This document shows, piece after piece, positions 36,062 through 48,844 of a DNA stretch of 64,000 bases. Each line of letters begins with the position of its first letter. Position 1 is the stretch's first letter. The notes below the pieces were generated by a model, which was not told the DNA's origin, ran no database searches, and worked only from the letters and a program-made list of their open reading frames with translations. This stretch comes from Dendrobium chrysotoxum (lineage: Eukaryota; Streptophyta; Magnoliopsida; Asparagales; Orchidaceae), in assembly GCA_019925795.1 (NCBI GenBank), contig CM034307.1, positions 15,521,197 to 15,585,196 of the forward strand, written 5' to 3'. The position numbers were made by a program, and so were the translations under genes.

Positions 36062-37831
36062 ATGGCTAACTTTAGTAATCGTAATACTGCAGAAGGCTAT
36101 TCAATTACTCGACCACCTCTATTTGATAGTATTTCTTTTGATTTTTGGAAAACTCGCATGTCTACCTTTTTATAATTAATTGATTATTGCATGTGGATAT
36201 GCTGCACCTTTTCATCTTATTGATGGCATAAAAATTGAAAATTCTTTTTCTAAATGGACTTTAGATGATAGAGATTTAGCACAACTTAATGCCAAATGTC
36301 TGAACTATTTCTTTTATGTCTTAAAATCTGGAGATTACATGCGTGTCTCTACTTATACTACTGGAAAAAAAATTTGGGATAGATTATGTGTAACTTATAA
36401 AGAAACAATTGAAGTTATACAATCTAGACTAAATATTTTGGTTCATGGTTACAAACTATTTTACATGAAATCTAGTGAATTAATTTTTGAAATGTATACT
36501 TGGTTTACACAGATTGTTACTACTTTGCATGCCTTAGGAAGATAGCTTACAAATTATGAAAAAGTGAATAAGATTTTGCGATGTTTACCTTCTTCCTTTG
36601 ATGCAAAAATTACCTCCATGACTAAATCTAAGGACTTGAATGTTTATTCAATTTATAACTTACTTGGATCACTAATTGCTTACAACCAAGGAGTGAACCA
36701 AAAATAGCTTGATGCAGGTGACAAGAAAAAAGGAGAAAGCTATAGCCTTAAAGGCTAATGAATCTAACACTAATTCTTTTGGATCAGAAACTGATGATAT
36801 TGCTTTAATGACTAGATAATTCAAATGTATTTTAAGGAAAAAGCAAGAGCATAATCAGAAATAGAACAAGGGTAAGAATTATAAAAATAATAAGGTTTCC
36901 TCTGATATTATTTATTTTGAATGCAAGAAGCCAGGGCACCTAAAGTCTGATGGCCCAACTCTTAAAGCTCACCCAAGAAAGGAGAAGGGTGAAGAAAACC
37001 CTAAGTTCAAGAAGGGCAAGCAAAGGACCCAAAAGGCTTTCATGGCTGACTAAGCATCCGACTACTCTTAAACTAAAGCTAAAGAGGAGGTAACAAACCT
37101 GTGCTTAATAGCTGATAATCATCTTGATCACTATGATCAAGACGAGGTATGTGAGCTTACCTATAAATAATTATTTGAAGTTTCTAAAAAGATACATTCT
37201 TCATGTAGGAAGCTTAAAAAGTTACATGTAAGCCTTAAATCTATTTTCTTAATTCTGCAGAAAGGGCATGAATACTTAAGAAAAGATCACTCCACTCTGG
37301 ATAGTAATCCCATGGCTATATTAGATGAATTTGATGAATTAAATAAAAAGTATTCTGATTTAACTATTAAGCATGATTCATTAAAAATATCACATGTTGG
37401 TTTAGAAAAAGCTTTCAAAGAATTAAAAACTAGTGTATGTAATTTAGACAGTAGTGAGCATTCATTAAAACTGGAAGTGGCAAGCTATGAAAAGGCTAAT
37501 GAGTTTCTAAGAGAAAAAATCATTACATTAGAGCAAAATAAAATATCACCTTTACTTGAAAAAGTTTTACAAACCATCAAAAAAGTATGCATCATTCAAA
37601 CCTAGGAAGAGACACTATAACCCAAATAGATTAGTAAACCCTTTTCCTAGTGTTAGATATTTTTCTTTTGGCTTGCTAGGACATATCTCCCACACTTGCA
37701 CAATTCACTGTAGAACACATTTGGTGTGGAGACCAAAATTACAAAATTCACAGTATAGTATGCAGCCATCTCACTCCTCTTCCCATAAGATGGGACCCAA
37801 GCCTGTTTGGGTTCCCAAATCTAACATCTGA
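36062..37831 (+). pseudogene. Element G gag, degenerate
   Basis: Starts with ATG at 36062 (MANFSNRNTAEG). A TAA and a short deletion occur near 36175. The block 36180-36545 is open with the copia gag core. The first knuckle near 36918-36960 reads FECKKPGHLKSDG, with both outer cysteines lost. A coiled-coil segment is open at 37312-37605, and the second knuckle region (YFSFGLLGHISHTC) has one cysteine replaced by F. It ends WVPKSNI and TGA at 37829-37831. That TGA overlaps an ATG (TGATG) in the pol frame. Confidence 0.9.
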
Positions 37832-37846
37832 TGATTTTATATGTGT

Positions 37847-37872
37847 GCTCTCATAAAAGACCTTGTGAGAGC
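37847..37872 (+). other. Gag-pol junction hairpin, element G
   Basis: Stem GCTCTCAT / GTGAGAGC with a T-G wobble as the innermost pair, loop AAAAGACCTT. It starts 15 nt after the gag stop TGA (37829-37831) and ends directly before the position of the protease ATG, which here reads ATA. Confidence 0.75.
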
Positions 37873-40800
37873 ATATAGTAACTGGACAGTGGATATTCAA
37901 GGCATATGACTAGAGATGTAAATTAATTCATTTTGCTAGAGGCCAGGGCAGGAGGCAAGGTAATACTTGGAGATAACACTACTAGGAGAGTGGTGGGCTC
38001 AGGTATAATTGGAAATTCAAAAAATTTTATTATTAAAAATGTTTTGCTTGTAGATAAATTAAAACACAATCTACTCAGCATCAACCAGCTCTGTGATAAA
38101 GGCTTCAGCATATAATTTTTACTAACCAGCTGCATTATAAGCTTAAATGACAAAATTATTTTACAAAGAAAAAGGATCAATAATATTTACATACTGGATC
38201 TAAATTATATTAAAGCTGATACTAATCTTTGCTTAAAAATAATTACTGATGAATTATGGTTATGGCATAGGAGCTTGTGTCATGCAAGCATGAAAAGCCT
38301 TAGGAAGATCATCCAAAAAGACTTAGTGAGAGGAATACCCAAACTAGAGTTCACTAAGGATCACCTGTGTGATGCCTGTCAGTTAGGAAAGCAAGTTAAA
38401 TCCTTCTTTCACTCAATCAAAGACATGAACACTAGCAAACCCTTAAAAGTCCTTCAACCAAATCTCTTTGGACCTGTTAGCACTTCAAGCCTAAGAGGGA
38501 AAGTCTTTTGGTATGTGACATTTGATGATTATTCGAGGTTTACTTGGATTAAATTTCTATCTCATAAAAGTGAATCATTCGAGGAGTTTAGATCTTTTTC
38601 CACTTGGATTTAGAGAAAATTAGGTTGTGAAATCTTAACCATTCATAGAGACCATGGTAGAGAATTTGAGAATGAAAAATTTGAATCTTTCTGTAGGGAG
38701 CAAGGAATAGATCACAACTTTTTTGCTCCTAGGACCCCTCAATAGAATGGGGTAGCTGAAAGGAAGAACAAGACCCTTATAGAAGCCACTAGAGCCATGT
38801 TAGTTGAATACTCACTTTTTAAATATTTCTAGGCAGAACCAGTGAATATAGCCTGTTATATTTTGAATAGGGTTAATCTTAGATCCAAGCTGAACAAGAC
38901 AGCCTATAAAATTCTTGAGGGTAGGGCATACAATCTCTCTCACCTTTGAGTATTTAGATATAAAGTGTTCATTTTGAATAATGGGGAGTTTTAATTAGGA
39001 AAGTTTGACCCAAAATCTGATGAAGGAGTGTTCTTAGGTTACTTAAGTGTTGGAAAATCCTATAGAGTCTTCAATAAAATAACACTGGTAGTTGAGGAGA
39101 TCACTCATATTATGTTTAATGAATCTGACAATTTTGGAGGGTCTAGGGAAGAAGAAGAATAGATTATAGAAGTCACCCAAGAAGTAGAATCTACAAATCT
39201 AAAGGAAATGGTGGAACCTGAAATTTCACTGCCTAAAGAATGGAGATATTCTTCAAGTCATCCTAAAGAATTGATCTTTGGAGACCCATCTGAAGATGTT
39301 ATAACTAGGCATGAACTTAGAAAAAAAGTAAACAACTCTACCTTTATTTCGATGACTGAACCCAACAACCTAAATCAAGCCTTATCTAATAAATTCTAGA
39401 TCCTAACCACATAGGAAGAGTTGAATCAATTTATAAGGAGTGATGTTTGGGAGCTAGTTGGAAGACCTAAGGACCAGAGTGTTGTTGGAACTAAATGGGT
39501 TTTCAAAAATAAAATGAATGATTTTGGTGTAGTGGTGAGAAATAAAATAAGATTAATGGCTAAGGGGTATAATCAGATAGAAGGGATTAACTTTAAAGAG
39601 ACCTTTGCCCCTATAGCTAGATTAGAAGCCATTAGGGTACTACTAACCTTTGCCTATTTTGTGGGATTCAAACTATTTTAAATGGATGTTAAGAGTGTTT
39701 TTCTAAATGAGGTGATAAAAGAAGATGTGTATGTTAAACATCCTCTAGGCTTTGAAAATTCACAATGTCCTAATCATGTGTTCAAATTAAAAAAGGGTTT
39801 ATATGGATTAAAATAATCACCCAGGGTATGGTATGAAAGACTTAGCACTTTCCTACTAAAAAGAACCTTTATTAAGGGAAGCGTAGACACCACCCTATTT
39901 CTAAAAAAGATCAGAGATGAATTACTGATTGCCCAAATCTATGTTGATGATATTCAGTTTGAATCTTCTGATGAAAAATTGTTTGATGAATTTTTAAAAA
40001 TAACAAGGAGTTTGAAATAAGTATGATGGGAGAACTGACTTACTTTCTTGGATTTAGTATAAGGTAGAAGGCTGATGAAACTTTCCTCAGTTAGTGAAAA
40101 TACATTAAGGACATCCTTAAGAAGTATGAGATGGATAAAGCTAAGCCAATCAACACTCCCGTGAGTACCACTATTCAGTTAGATAAGGATTCAAATGGAA
40201 AATCATTTGATCAAAAGAAATACAGAGGAATAATTGGATCACTTCTTTACTTGACTGCTAGCAGACCTAATATTATTTTTAGTGTTTGTCTCTATGTTAG
40301 ATTTCAGGCTGATCTAAGGGAGTCCCAACTAACTGCTATTAAGAGAATCCATAGATATCTCTTAGGGACCCATGAATTAGGAATTTGGTATCCTAGGAAT
40401 AGCACCTCTTTTGAAATCATAGGATATTCTAATTCAAATTTTGTAGGATGTCGAGTTGATAGGAAAAGCACTTTTGGGACATGTTAATTCATAGGATAAT
40501 CCTTTGTCTCCTGGTCCAGTAGAAAATAGAAATCAGTTGCCCTGTCCACTGCTAAAGCAGAGTACATATCCTTAGGAAGTTGTGTAGCCCAGGTCCTTTT
40601 ATTAAAACAACAAATTTTGGATTTAGGACTTCTTGTAAGCACAATTCCAGTCCTATGTGATAATACTAGTATCATCTGTATTTCAAAGAATCCAATCCAA
40701 CACTCCAGGACTAAACACATCGACATCAGGCACCACTTTATTAGGGACCATGTTACCAAAGGAGACATAGAGCTACACAATATAGCCACTAAAAACTAAC

Positions 40801-40886
40801 TAGCATATATCTTCATAAAATCACTAGCCTTTGAAACCTTTAGCACCTTAGGAATTAGATTAGGTGTGATAGATATTCATGCTTGA
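37873..40886 (+). pseudogene. Element G pol (protease-integrase-RT-RNase H), degenerate
   Basis: Homologous to A pol over its whole length (3014 bp against 3015). Protease LDSGYSRHMT near 37880; integrase zinc finger with LCHASMKSL and CDACQLGK (38270-38390); FGPVSTSS segment near 38470; RT with TKWVFKNKMN (39490) and a damaged YVDD region near 39943 (YVDDIQFES); RNase H with SNSNFVGCRVDRKSTFG near 40430; and the TKHIDIRHHFIRDH block (40714). It ends DIHA and TGA at 40884-40886. Many stops, for example the TAG/TAA pair right after the start. Confidence 0.92.
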
Positions 40887-42586
40887 AAATGATGCTTTGT
40901 ATTTATGTTTCTGCTCTTAGTGTTTTATTTGATTAGTTTGTTTATTCCTTTTTATGCATTTTTGTTTTATGTTTTTGATTTCCTGATGTTTTTTCTTCAG
41001 TAATTTAAGAATCAGATTACTGCTCACTTCTGCTGATAAACTTGCTATTTAAATGAATTTTTTTGTCTTATTTTTGTTTAGAAGCTTTAAGCAGTGATTG
41101 ACTCCTCTAAAATAGTTAAAGGAAGAAACATTAATGATTGTTTCTCTTCCTCTAACTCTTTTAATGGTATATCTTTTCTTTTTGAATCAAACTATGTTTC
41201 AAAATTAAAAAGTTGGACTTTAAAATAGAGATCTATTTTATCTTCCTATAATAATTAATCTTAAATGAAAAGTGTTCCAAATTATTGAATCACTTTTGTG
41301 TTTTCTTAATCAGGTGGTTGCATTTATCATATGAGTATGATTCATTTTATGATTTTCTCTTCCTTATATTAGAGAGTGAGTTTTTTTCTCTTATATCTAA
41401 AAGATAATCTCACAATTGAGAGTTTTTAGTGGTTATGAAAGGAAGCAAGCTCGCAAAAGAAATGAAAAGAGACACAAAATGAGCCTAACACTGAAAAGAT
41501 GCGTAATGTTCGCCAATTAATTACAGGATACACAAAGTGTATCAAAATTTAGAAGATATATAAAGTGCGCCAAATAACTGTAAAAGAGGCACAAAATGAG
41601 TGCACCAAGAAATAAGCTTCCTTCTCTTTCAAATCTTTAAAAATCTTAGAGGAATCCATGTGCCACTTAATATCTTCAAATACTTGAGATTGAAAATCAT
41701 GATTCCTAATTATTTACTTTGCAATACTATTTTATCCATAAATTTTTCTAGAATGAAGTTTAAAAGGAATACTTTTTTTATCTAATTTCTTATTTCTGAA
41801 TTAGATTTTTATTTAAAAAGAATTTTAACCTATAAGGTGTATGAGGTAGGGTTTACAAAATCAATTTTTTAACTTTTTCTAGATTTTAGAGTGTCATTTC
41901 ATTCTTATTGGTTTTTAAATCTAAAAATGAAGAGAAATTTATTATTTACTCTAGATTGATCGCTTAAAAAAAACTCTAATTTTGATTTATGTCTAGCTTT
42001 ATTTAGTTTTTGTGTTATTTTTTGGTGTTTTTATATTTTTATTTTTGTGTTGAAGTCTTCTTGATCATCAAATTCCATTCGTAATTTTTTTTATTTTCCT
42101 CACATCGTCATGTACGAGTTGAACAAAGATATATCTCACAGATCACTACACATCCGACGGTTGATATACACCAATTATTGGTGATCATCCCGTATGATTC
42201 GTACATCATACTAGATGATATACATAGCAGAAGTTGCCAGATGAATTAAATGATATTAGGCTGATCTATTATTTCTCATTAACTTGGACGATCCACCTAT
42301 TCGTCCTGGATGATATATCTAATCAATGATCATCCTGCTAACTCCTCGGGCACATCATCTTGTGTCTTATTATCTCGGATGATATCTAATCATCCTGGAT
42401 GATAAGACTAACTTTTTTGACTGATCATCTAGATGACATTATTGCACCTGATCATCCTGGACAATCTCACGATCGTCCTTGATGATCATCCCGATTCTAT
42501 TTAAACAAGCCAAAATCTTTGAAATCTCCACACCATTCCAACCTTATCAATCCTCAACTAATTCTCCTGAGCTTTTCCTTCTCCAA
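40887..42586 (+). promoter_or_regulatory. Element G pol-to-ORF3 spacer with hairpin array, palindromes and TATA box
   Basis: 1.7 kb without an ORF. 41463-41606 holds the array between GAGACACAAAATGAGC and GAGGCACAAAATGAG, including GATACAC AAA GTGTATC (7-bp stem). Palindromes of the ATCATCC/GGATGAT kind lie at 42185-42490. A TATTTAAA box at 42498-42505 is 89 bp before the ORF3 ATG. The remainder is T-rich and featureless. Confidence 0.62.
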
Positions 42587-43662
42587 ATGGCTGGGGGTAA
42601 ATGATCTTGGGTACTGGTGGGTAGTTCTTCTCAATGAACTATCGACCCTTGCTAAACTTAAGCTATTGATGAGGAAGGTTATCAGCGGTACAAAGTTGTA
42701 GGGATTATAGATTCCAAAATTGTCAACCAGGAAGTCTTGACCTTCCACGTACTTAATATGTTTTCCCACACCACTCTTGGCTTCATCCTTACACTTGCCT
42801 ATCCCTATAATGCATAACTCCTTCTTAAATTTCTTTCCAGCCTTCGCATTAATAGTGAGGGCACTACCCTTCAGTCTTACGTAAATAAAAGGCATGTCAA
42901 AATCACATATCAGGACTTCCATGAATTCCTCTACCTTTCCACAACTGGTGAGAAAGTCCACTGTGTCGCTTCTTAAACTGAGTATAACTGGTCATAAGCA
43001 AATACTGTTCTTAGGGAATCCAATGTGAACTACCACATAGCCTATGTCAGCACCTTAGTTCTGTATGCCCGTATCATCCAGCACATACTTAGAAACTCCA
43101 TAATTTCCAAAGCTGGTGATAGGATAAACATCACTCCTACTCTTTCCCTTACAACATACTGTATTATGGCTCATATTGATTTTAATGCTATTGACCTTCT
43201 CATTCGCTATATTAAAAATATGTCTGTCATTAGAGATCCCCGTCATAAGAGACAGACCAATCTAGCTTTAGGACACATCATTGACTTTATCTTAGAATTT
43301 AAGTATAATTTTTAATACCCTACACCACCAGATCACTTTCCAGTGTTCTATTCCAATAGTTTTTTTCATGTTCTTCAAAGTGCCACTCATCACCAAGGTC
43401 GCTATCATGACCATGAGTTAGAAGAACAAGAGGGAGGTCCAACATCGATGCCAGCAGCTGAACCGATAAACCAACAGACTCAGTATGATGCACTGGTTTA
43501 GAGGTTTGACCAGTGGGAGGCATGGTTTAATTATCACGCCACCCAGAAGCAGCAGCAGCATGACTAGGATATGGCCTAGTTTGGTGAACAATTTGCCTCT
43601 CTTTTTAGATACTTTTAGCCACCACCACCTCCACCTGATCAGAGTTCTTCTTTTTTTGTTAG
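42587..43662 (+). pseudogene. Element G third ORF (envelope-like), degenerate
   Basis: ATG at 42587 (MAGGK, then TGA). It aligns with the whole A protein: SSSQ near the start, a hydrophobic LGFILTLAYP segment, SLRINSEGTT, the RIIQHILRNSIISKAGDRI block (open at 43025-43315), LALGHIIDFILE, a PPDHFPVFYS segment and the QPPPPPPDQ tail at about 43616-43645. It ends TAG at 43660-43662. At least eight stops and a few shifts. Function unknown. Confidence 0.85.
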
Positions 43663-43962
43663 TGTTTTTTATTTCTGTGTGTGTATTGGAATTTGTTTTT
43701 GTACTTTATTCTATTTTTGTATTTTTTTCTTCCACCTTTTTGTGATGTCAAAAGGGGGAGTAGTATTTTAGTTGCTTAGTTTATTGCTTTATATGTTGTT
43801 TGCTTATGTTTTAGTGAAATTTGTTTTATTCTATTGCTATTTTATTTTTTTATGTCTCATTTAAAAAAGAAAAATAAAAAAAAGAGAAAAGAACAAAAAT
43901 AAAAATGTTCCTGGCTTTGAAATTTTTGCAACAATATTTGCCATTATCAAAAAGGGAGAGAT
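43663..43962 (+). other. Element G post-ORF3 region and purine tracts
   Basis: A first purine run AAAAGGGGGAG (43750-43760) lies after ORF3, and the main purine tract AAAAAGGGAGAGA (43949-43961) just before the 3' LTR. Otherwise T-rich. Confidence 0.82.
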
Positions 43963-45759
43963 TATTGCAAATATGGGTCCAAATACTGTGATTTTGATGA
44001 TAACAAATATTCTTGTTTCCTTACTACTGCTCTTTTTGCATATTTATTTTATTTGCCCTGCTTACTAACCTTTCAGGTCCATAGATTTACTTGGAATGTC
44101 AATCAGTTGAAGATCAGGTAGACTTGGATTGAGTTAGTCTATAATTTCTATTTCAATGCATCTTTTACCTTTTCTTGAGTTAGATGTACTGTGAAGCTAA
44201 GTAATATTGCATACACACACTCAGGAGGAGAAATTTGGTGAGTTAGAGAGTTTTCTATTTTTTGATCGTATCATATCGAATGATTCTAAATCATCTTGGA
44301 TGATAAGTTAAAAATAGAAATCATAACTAGAGCATCCCTGATTATTAAGTATGCTTAATTAATCATCTTGGATGATTTATATCATAGAGAAAGATCAGTA
44401 CAAATTGAAACAAATAGCTTCCAATTACATTTAGGCAAGATTTCATAGTTTAAAATTTATTCTTATCATATAGGATGATCCATATCATCCTGGATGATTC
44501 ATGACAATCATACCTAAAATAATCTCTTGATTAGGGGATTAATTATAATTAAATTGATCAATTAAATCATATAGGATGATCAAAGACAATCGTATTATAT
44601 GATCCGAGTATTATATGGTACGATAATTGATTATCACCTATTATACAGGACAAAAACTATAACTTTTTTAACTAATCATTCTGGACGATACCTCTACTTC
44701 GTATGGGACAAACTGTCTGTTACATGGGATAATAATTAATCATCAGGCATCGTAGTGAAAAACCATGTGCTGTGTGGGATGATAGTTAATTGCCAGCCAT
44801 CGTACTGGATGGTCAATAGCCACTCGTGAACTAATCATCCAGGATGATCGAAAGATCATACAGGACAATTTGTTTGAATACTTAAACTAATCGTACATTG
44901 CAATGTTGATCGTACTAGTTAAAAGGACTATTTTGTACTAATCGTATAAGATAATATTTGAATCATCATGGATGATCTTTGCTACCAAATTAAAAATTAG
45001 GGCTATTTTTAAAGCCTCCTTTTTAAGTTCTCTTAATTACTGCTAAGCAAATATTTTACTGCTATTCTAACCTAAGAGAGCTTAGAGAAAGAGGAGAGTT
45101 TTGTGGAGAGAGAGAGAGAGGATCTTGTGAGGGGGAGTCTGTGAGGGGATTCACAAAGGTTGCTCTAAGTAAGGATTTTATCATCTTCTTCCTTCTTCAT
45201 CCTTGATTCCTTAGTGGCTCTGAGGAGATGATCATCAACATCAGTTCCAGGTTCTCTACCTACTCTAGGAAGGAGTGAAAGGATTGTCAGGTTCTCTACC
45301 TACTCCAAGAGGGAGTAAAAGGATTCCAGGTTCTCTACCTTCACTAGGAGGGTGAAAAAGGATTTAAGGTTCTCTTCCTCATCAGGTCGGTGGAAAGATT
45401 TTATAAGAGATTCTCTGCCTTACTATGGGGGCAAAAGGAGAGATAATAACTGATTAGTATAATACCTGGAATGGGAGGTTTTGGGGAGTGGATATAGGTC
45501 AGTTTTGATCGAACCACTATAAAATTTGGTGTACTCTTTCTTATTACTTTTTCTGTATTTTTTGTGATTTATTCTGTGGTTGAAATCTCTGATTTTGATA
45601 TCTTCTTCTTCTTAAGATTGTTTAGTTTTAAAATATTTAAAAAGATAAAAAAAGATTTTTTTTCCTTTTTTTAAAGAATTTTTTAAAACAGCAATTCACC
45701 CCTCTCTTGGTTAGCCTCAGGCTAGTTTTATAGGGTTTTACAACCCTTAAGAATTTTTA
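43963..45759 (+). repeat. Element G 3' LTR
   Basis: 1797 bp, starts TATTGCAAATATGG and ends in TTTTTA (mutated TTTCA), followed by GTATT at 45760-45764. It has the same internal order as the 5' copy. Confidence 0.93.
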
Positions 45760-45764
45760 GTATT
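45760..45764. repeat. Target site duplication of element G (right)
   Basis: GTATT, identical to 34180-34184. Confidence 0.9.
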
Positions 45765-46777
45765 CACTGCTTCTACCCAAAAGTATTTAGAAAGTGAGTA
45801 TTCAGCTAACATGGCTCTAGTAGCTTCTACTAGGGTCCTGTTCTTTCTTACAGCTACCCCGTTCTGGTGAGGGATTCTAGGAGTTAAAAATTCTGATCTA
45901 TCACTTGCTCCTTACAGTAAGATTCAAATTTTTCATTCTCAAATTCTCCTCTATGGTCACTATGAATGGTTTAGATTTCACAACCTAGTTTTTTCTGAAT
46001 CCAAGTGGAGAAAGATCTAAAGTCCTTGAATGATTTACTTTTATGAGATAAGAATCTAACCCAAGTAAACCTTGAATAATCATCAACAATCACATACCCA
46101 TAGACTTTCCCTCCTAAACTTGTAGTGCTGATAGGTCCAAAGAGATCCTTGTGAAGGACTTCTAAGGGTTTGCTAGTGGTAATGTCCTTGATTGAATGGA
46201 AGGAGGATTTGACTTATTTCCCTAGCTGATAGGCATCACACAGGTGGTCCTTAGTGAACTCTAGTTTAGAAATACCTCTCACTAAGTCTTTTTGGGTGAT
46301 TTTTCTAAGGCTTTTCATGCTTGCATGACACACTCTTCTATGCCATAACTAGGACTCATCTACAACTATTTTAAAGCAAAGAGAAGTATCAAATTTAAAG
46401 TAATTTAGATTAAGCATATAAATATTATTTATTCTCCTTCCCTACAAAATAGTTTTGTTATTTAAGCTTATATTGCAACTCGTTGACAGAAATTTTATGC
46501 TGAAGCCTTTATAACAGAGCTGGCTGATGTTGAGCAAATTATGTTTCAAGCCATCTACAAGTAAAACATTTCAATGATGAAAATTTTTTGAATTGCCATT
46601 ATACCTGAGCCCACCACTCTTCTGGTAGTGTTATCTCCAAGTGTCACCTTGCCTCCTGCCCTTGGCCTTCAGTGAAATAAATTGATTTGCATCTCCAATC
46701 ATGTGCCTTGAATATCTACTGTCTAGGTACCATATGCTCTCATGAGACCTTTTATGAGAGCACTCGTATAAAATCAT
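45765..46777 (-). pseudogene. E pol, N-terminal part (protease and integrase)
   Basis: Minus-strand remnant. The protease region starts near 46735 (WYLDS) with the ATG changed to ATA. An alternative start is the ATG complementary to 46775-46777, which overlaps the gag stop as TGATG and opens the same frame through the hairpin. Integrase motifs are visible: CHASMKSL near 46320, the zinc-finger cysteines near 46235 and FGP near 46140. Numerous stops. It continues at 34184 beyond element G. Confidence 0.88.
46736..46761 (-). other. Gag-pol junction hairpin, element E
   Basis: Minus strand: stem GCTCTCAT / ATGAGAGC, 8 bp perfect, loop AAAAGGTCTC. It starts 15 nt after the gag stop TGA (complement of 46777-46779). 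Confidence 0.75.
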
Positions 46778-47674
46778 CAGATGTTAGATTTGGGAACCCA
46801 AAGAAATTTGGGTTCCACCTTATGGAACGTGGGAAGAAATGCTTACATGCTATGCTGTGAATTATGCAATTTTGGTCTCCACACCAAATATTCTATAGTG
46901 AATAGTGCAAGTGTGGGAGATATGTCCTAGCATGCCCTAAGAAAAACATCTAACACTAGGAAAAGGGTTAACTAATCTATATGAGTGATGTTGCCTCTTC
47001 CTAGGTTTGAATGCATGTTATATTGATGGTTTATGAAATTCTGTAAGTGAAGGTGGTGTTTTATTTTCTTTAAAAGCAATTAATATTTCTTGCAGAAATT
47101 TGTTTGCATTTTCAAGAATTTAATTATCCATTTTTAATGCATGCTTCCTACTGTCAAATTGAGATGCAAGAGTTTTTTAATTCCTTGAATACTTTTTCTA
47201 ATTCAACATATGATGATTTTAAGGGCTCATATTCAGCAATTAAATCAGAATGCTTGTTGTTTAAAATATCAATTTCATCTAACAAAGCCATGTGATTGCT
47301 ATCCAGAGTGGAGTGATCTTTCCTTAAGCATTCATGCTCTTTCTGTAGAATTAAAAAATTAAATTTGAGGCTTGCATGTAACTTTTTAAGCTTCCTATAT
47401 GAAGAATGGATTTTTTTCAAAAACTTCAAATAATTTTTCATAGGTAAGATCACTTACCTCCTCTTGATCAGAATGATTAAGATGATCATCTTCCATTAAG
47501 CATAGATTGGTTACCTCCTTTTCTGCTTAAGTTTCAGAAGAGTCTGATGCTGAGTCTTCCCAGAAGGATTTTTGAGTCCTTTGCTTGTCGTTTTTGAATT
47601 TAGGCTTTTCTTCGCCCTTCTCCTTACTTGGGTGGGCTTTAAGAATTGGGTAATCAGACTTCAGGTGCCTTAGC
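46777..47674 (-). pseudogene. E gag, C-terminal part
   Basis: Minus-strand remnant from the end of the first knuckle (HLKSDYPILKAHPSKEKGE near 47670-47610) through the coiled-coil region (open over 47154-47453) and the second knuckle region near 46930 to WVPKSNI and TGA (complement of 46777-46779). The gag part between this and 58747, about 275 bp judging from element G, is missing at the right end of insertion A. Confidence 0.85.
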
Positions 47675-48844
47675 TGTTGAAATCCAGGATCCCGAGCACT
47701 TAATTTTGATGGTGACAACTAATATTTACTGAGGAAATATAGACGTCCGTTAGATTACAAATGTTTAATCTTTGTATATGAGCACTAACATTTCAGGTCA
47801 GATGCACACTACTAAAGATTGCTGGAGACTCAAACCGGGTATAATAGGATGTTCAAGAGTCTGTAATTTTTATTTCTTTATTTTTATTTTTTGAGTCTGC
47901 CACAGAAGCATGCATGTGAAAGGAGCAACCATGCACACACACAGGGGGAGAAATTTTTTTTAAAAATGATAAATTTTTTTTTACATCGTACTGTACGACC
48001 TTAGATCGTACTGTACGATTAATTGAAAATACTCAGGCTAACGGCTAGTTCTCTAATGATTAAGTTTACAAACTTATCGTACTGTACGATAATATGTAAT
48101 TATGAAACCCTAGCCGCCAGAATAAGTTTGGTAAGTTTTTGAATTTGATTTTCTGAACTGTTCGTACTATACGATATGGATCGTACAGTACGATTAATTA
48201 AAACTTGCCAAAATTATCTCCCTAATCAGGAAATAAATGTTGATTTCTAATTTATATGTCGATCGTACTGTACGATACTATATCGTACTGTACGACTGAC
48301 AGAGACGATTTTATTCGTCCTAGAGATCGTACCAGACGAAACCAAAGTTTTTTTGTTCTGATCATCCTGGACGATATTCATATCGTACAGGACGATATCA
48401 AGAAATGAACTAATCGTACTGTACGACTGGTGGAGTGCTGGACGACCGACAGAGATGATTTTCTTCGTCCCATCGATCGTACCAGACGATCCCAAGAATT
48501 TTTGTTCTATTCGTCCTGGACGATACTCGTATCGTACAGGACGATATCCTGAAAAACACTAATCATACTGTACGATTCAAGGAGTGCTGGATGACTGACA
48601 GAGACGAATTCTTTCATCCCGAGGATCATCCCACAGTTCGTCCTGTACGAATAGTACAAATCAACAGTATCGTCCTGTACGATATACGTATCGTACAGTA
48701 TGATATGAATAAAATTCGATAACTGTTCGTCTGTACTCGTACTGGACGGAGCTGTAATTGAACTGATCGTACTGTACGATTATAAATCGTACTGTACGAT
48801 CAGAAACGCAAAAGTTGAAACTTTTAGGGTTTTCTGAAGCCTGA

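Larger units (their letters stand above)
34185..45759 (+). mobile_element. Element G: full-length Sirevirus-type copia retrotransposon, degenerate
   Basis: 11.6-kb plus-strand element with LTRs 34185-36003 and 43963-45759, PBS 36006-36017, gag, pol, a long spacer, the third ORF and a purine tract at 43949-43961. The GTATT duplication is perfect. Coding parts hold many stops. The LTRs differ at roughly one base in ten by eye. It is closer to C and D than to A and B. Confidence 0.95.

Noticed and set aside
37800..37835. CCCAAAT near the gag end as a -1 slippery site
   Set aside because: The reading phase is wrong: the gag codons are CCC-AAA, not the C-CCA-AAT phase a canonical slip needs. The overlapping ATG and the hairpin explain the region better.
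48004..48800. Regularly spaced short repeats that could suggest a CRISPR array
   Set aside because: The repeats are themselves palindromes with 4-6 bp gaps, lie inside an LTR, and the window is plant DNA with no cas genes.
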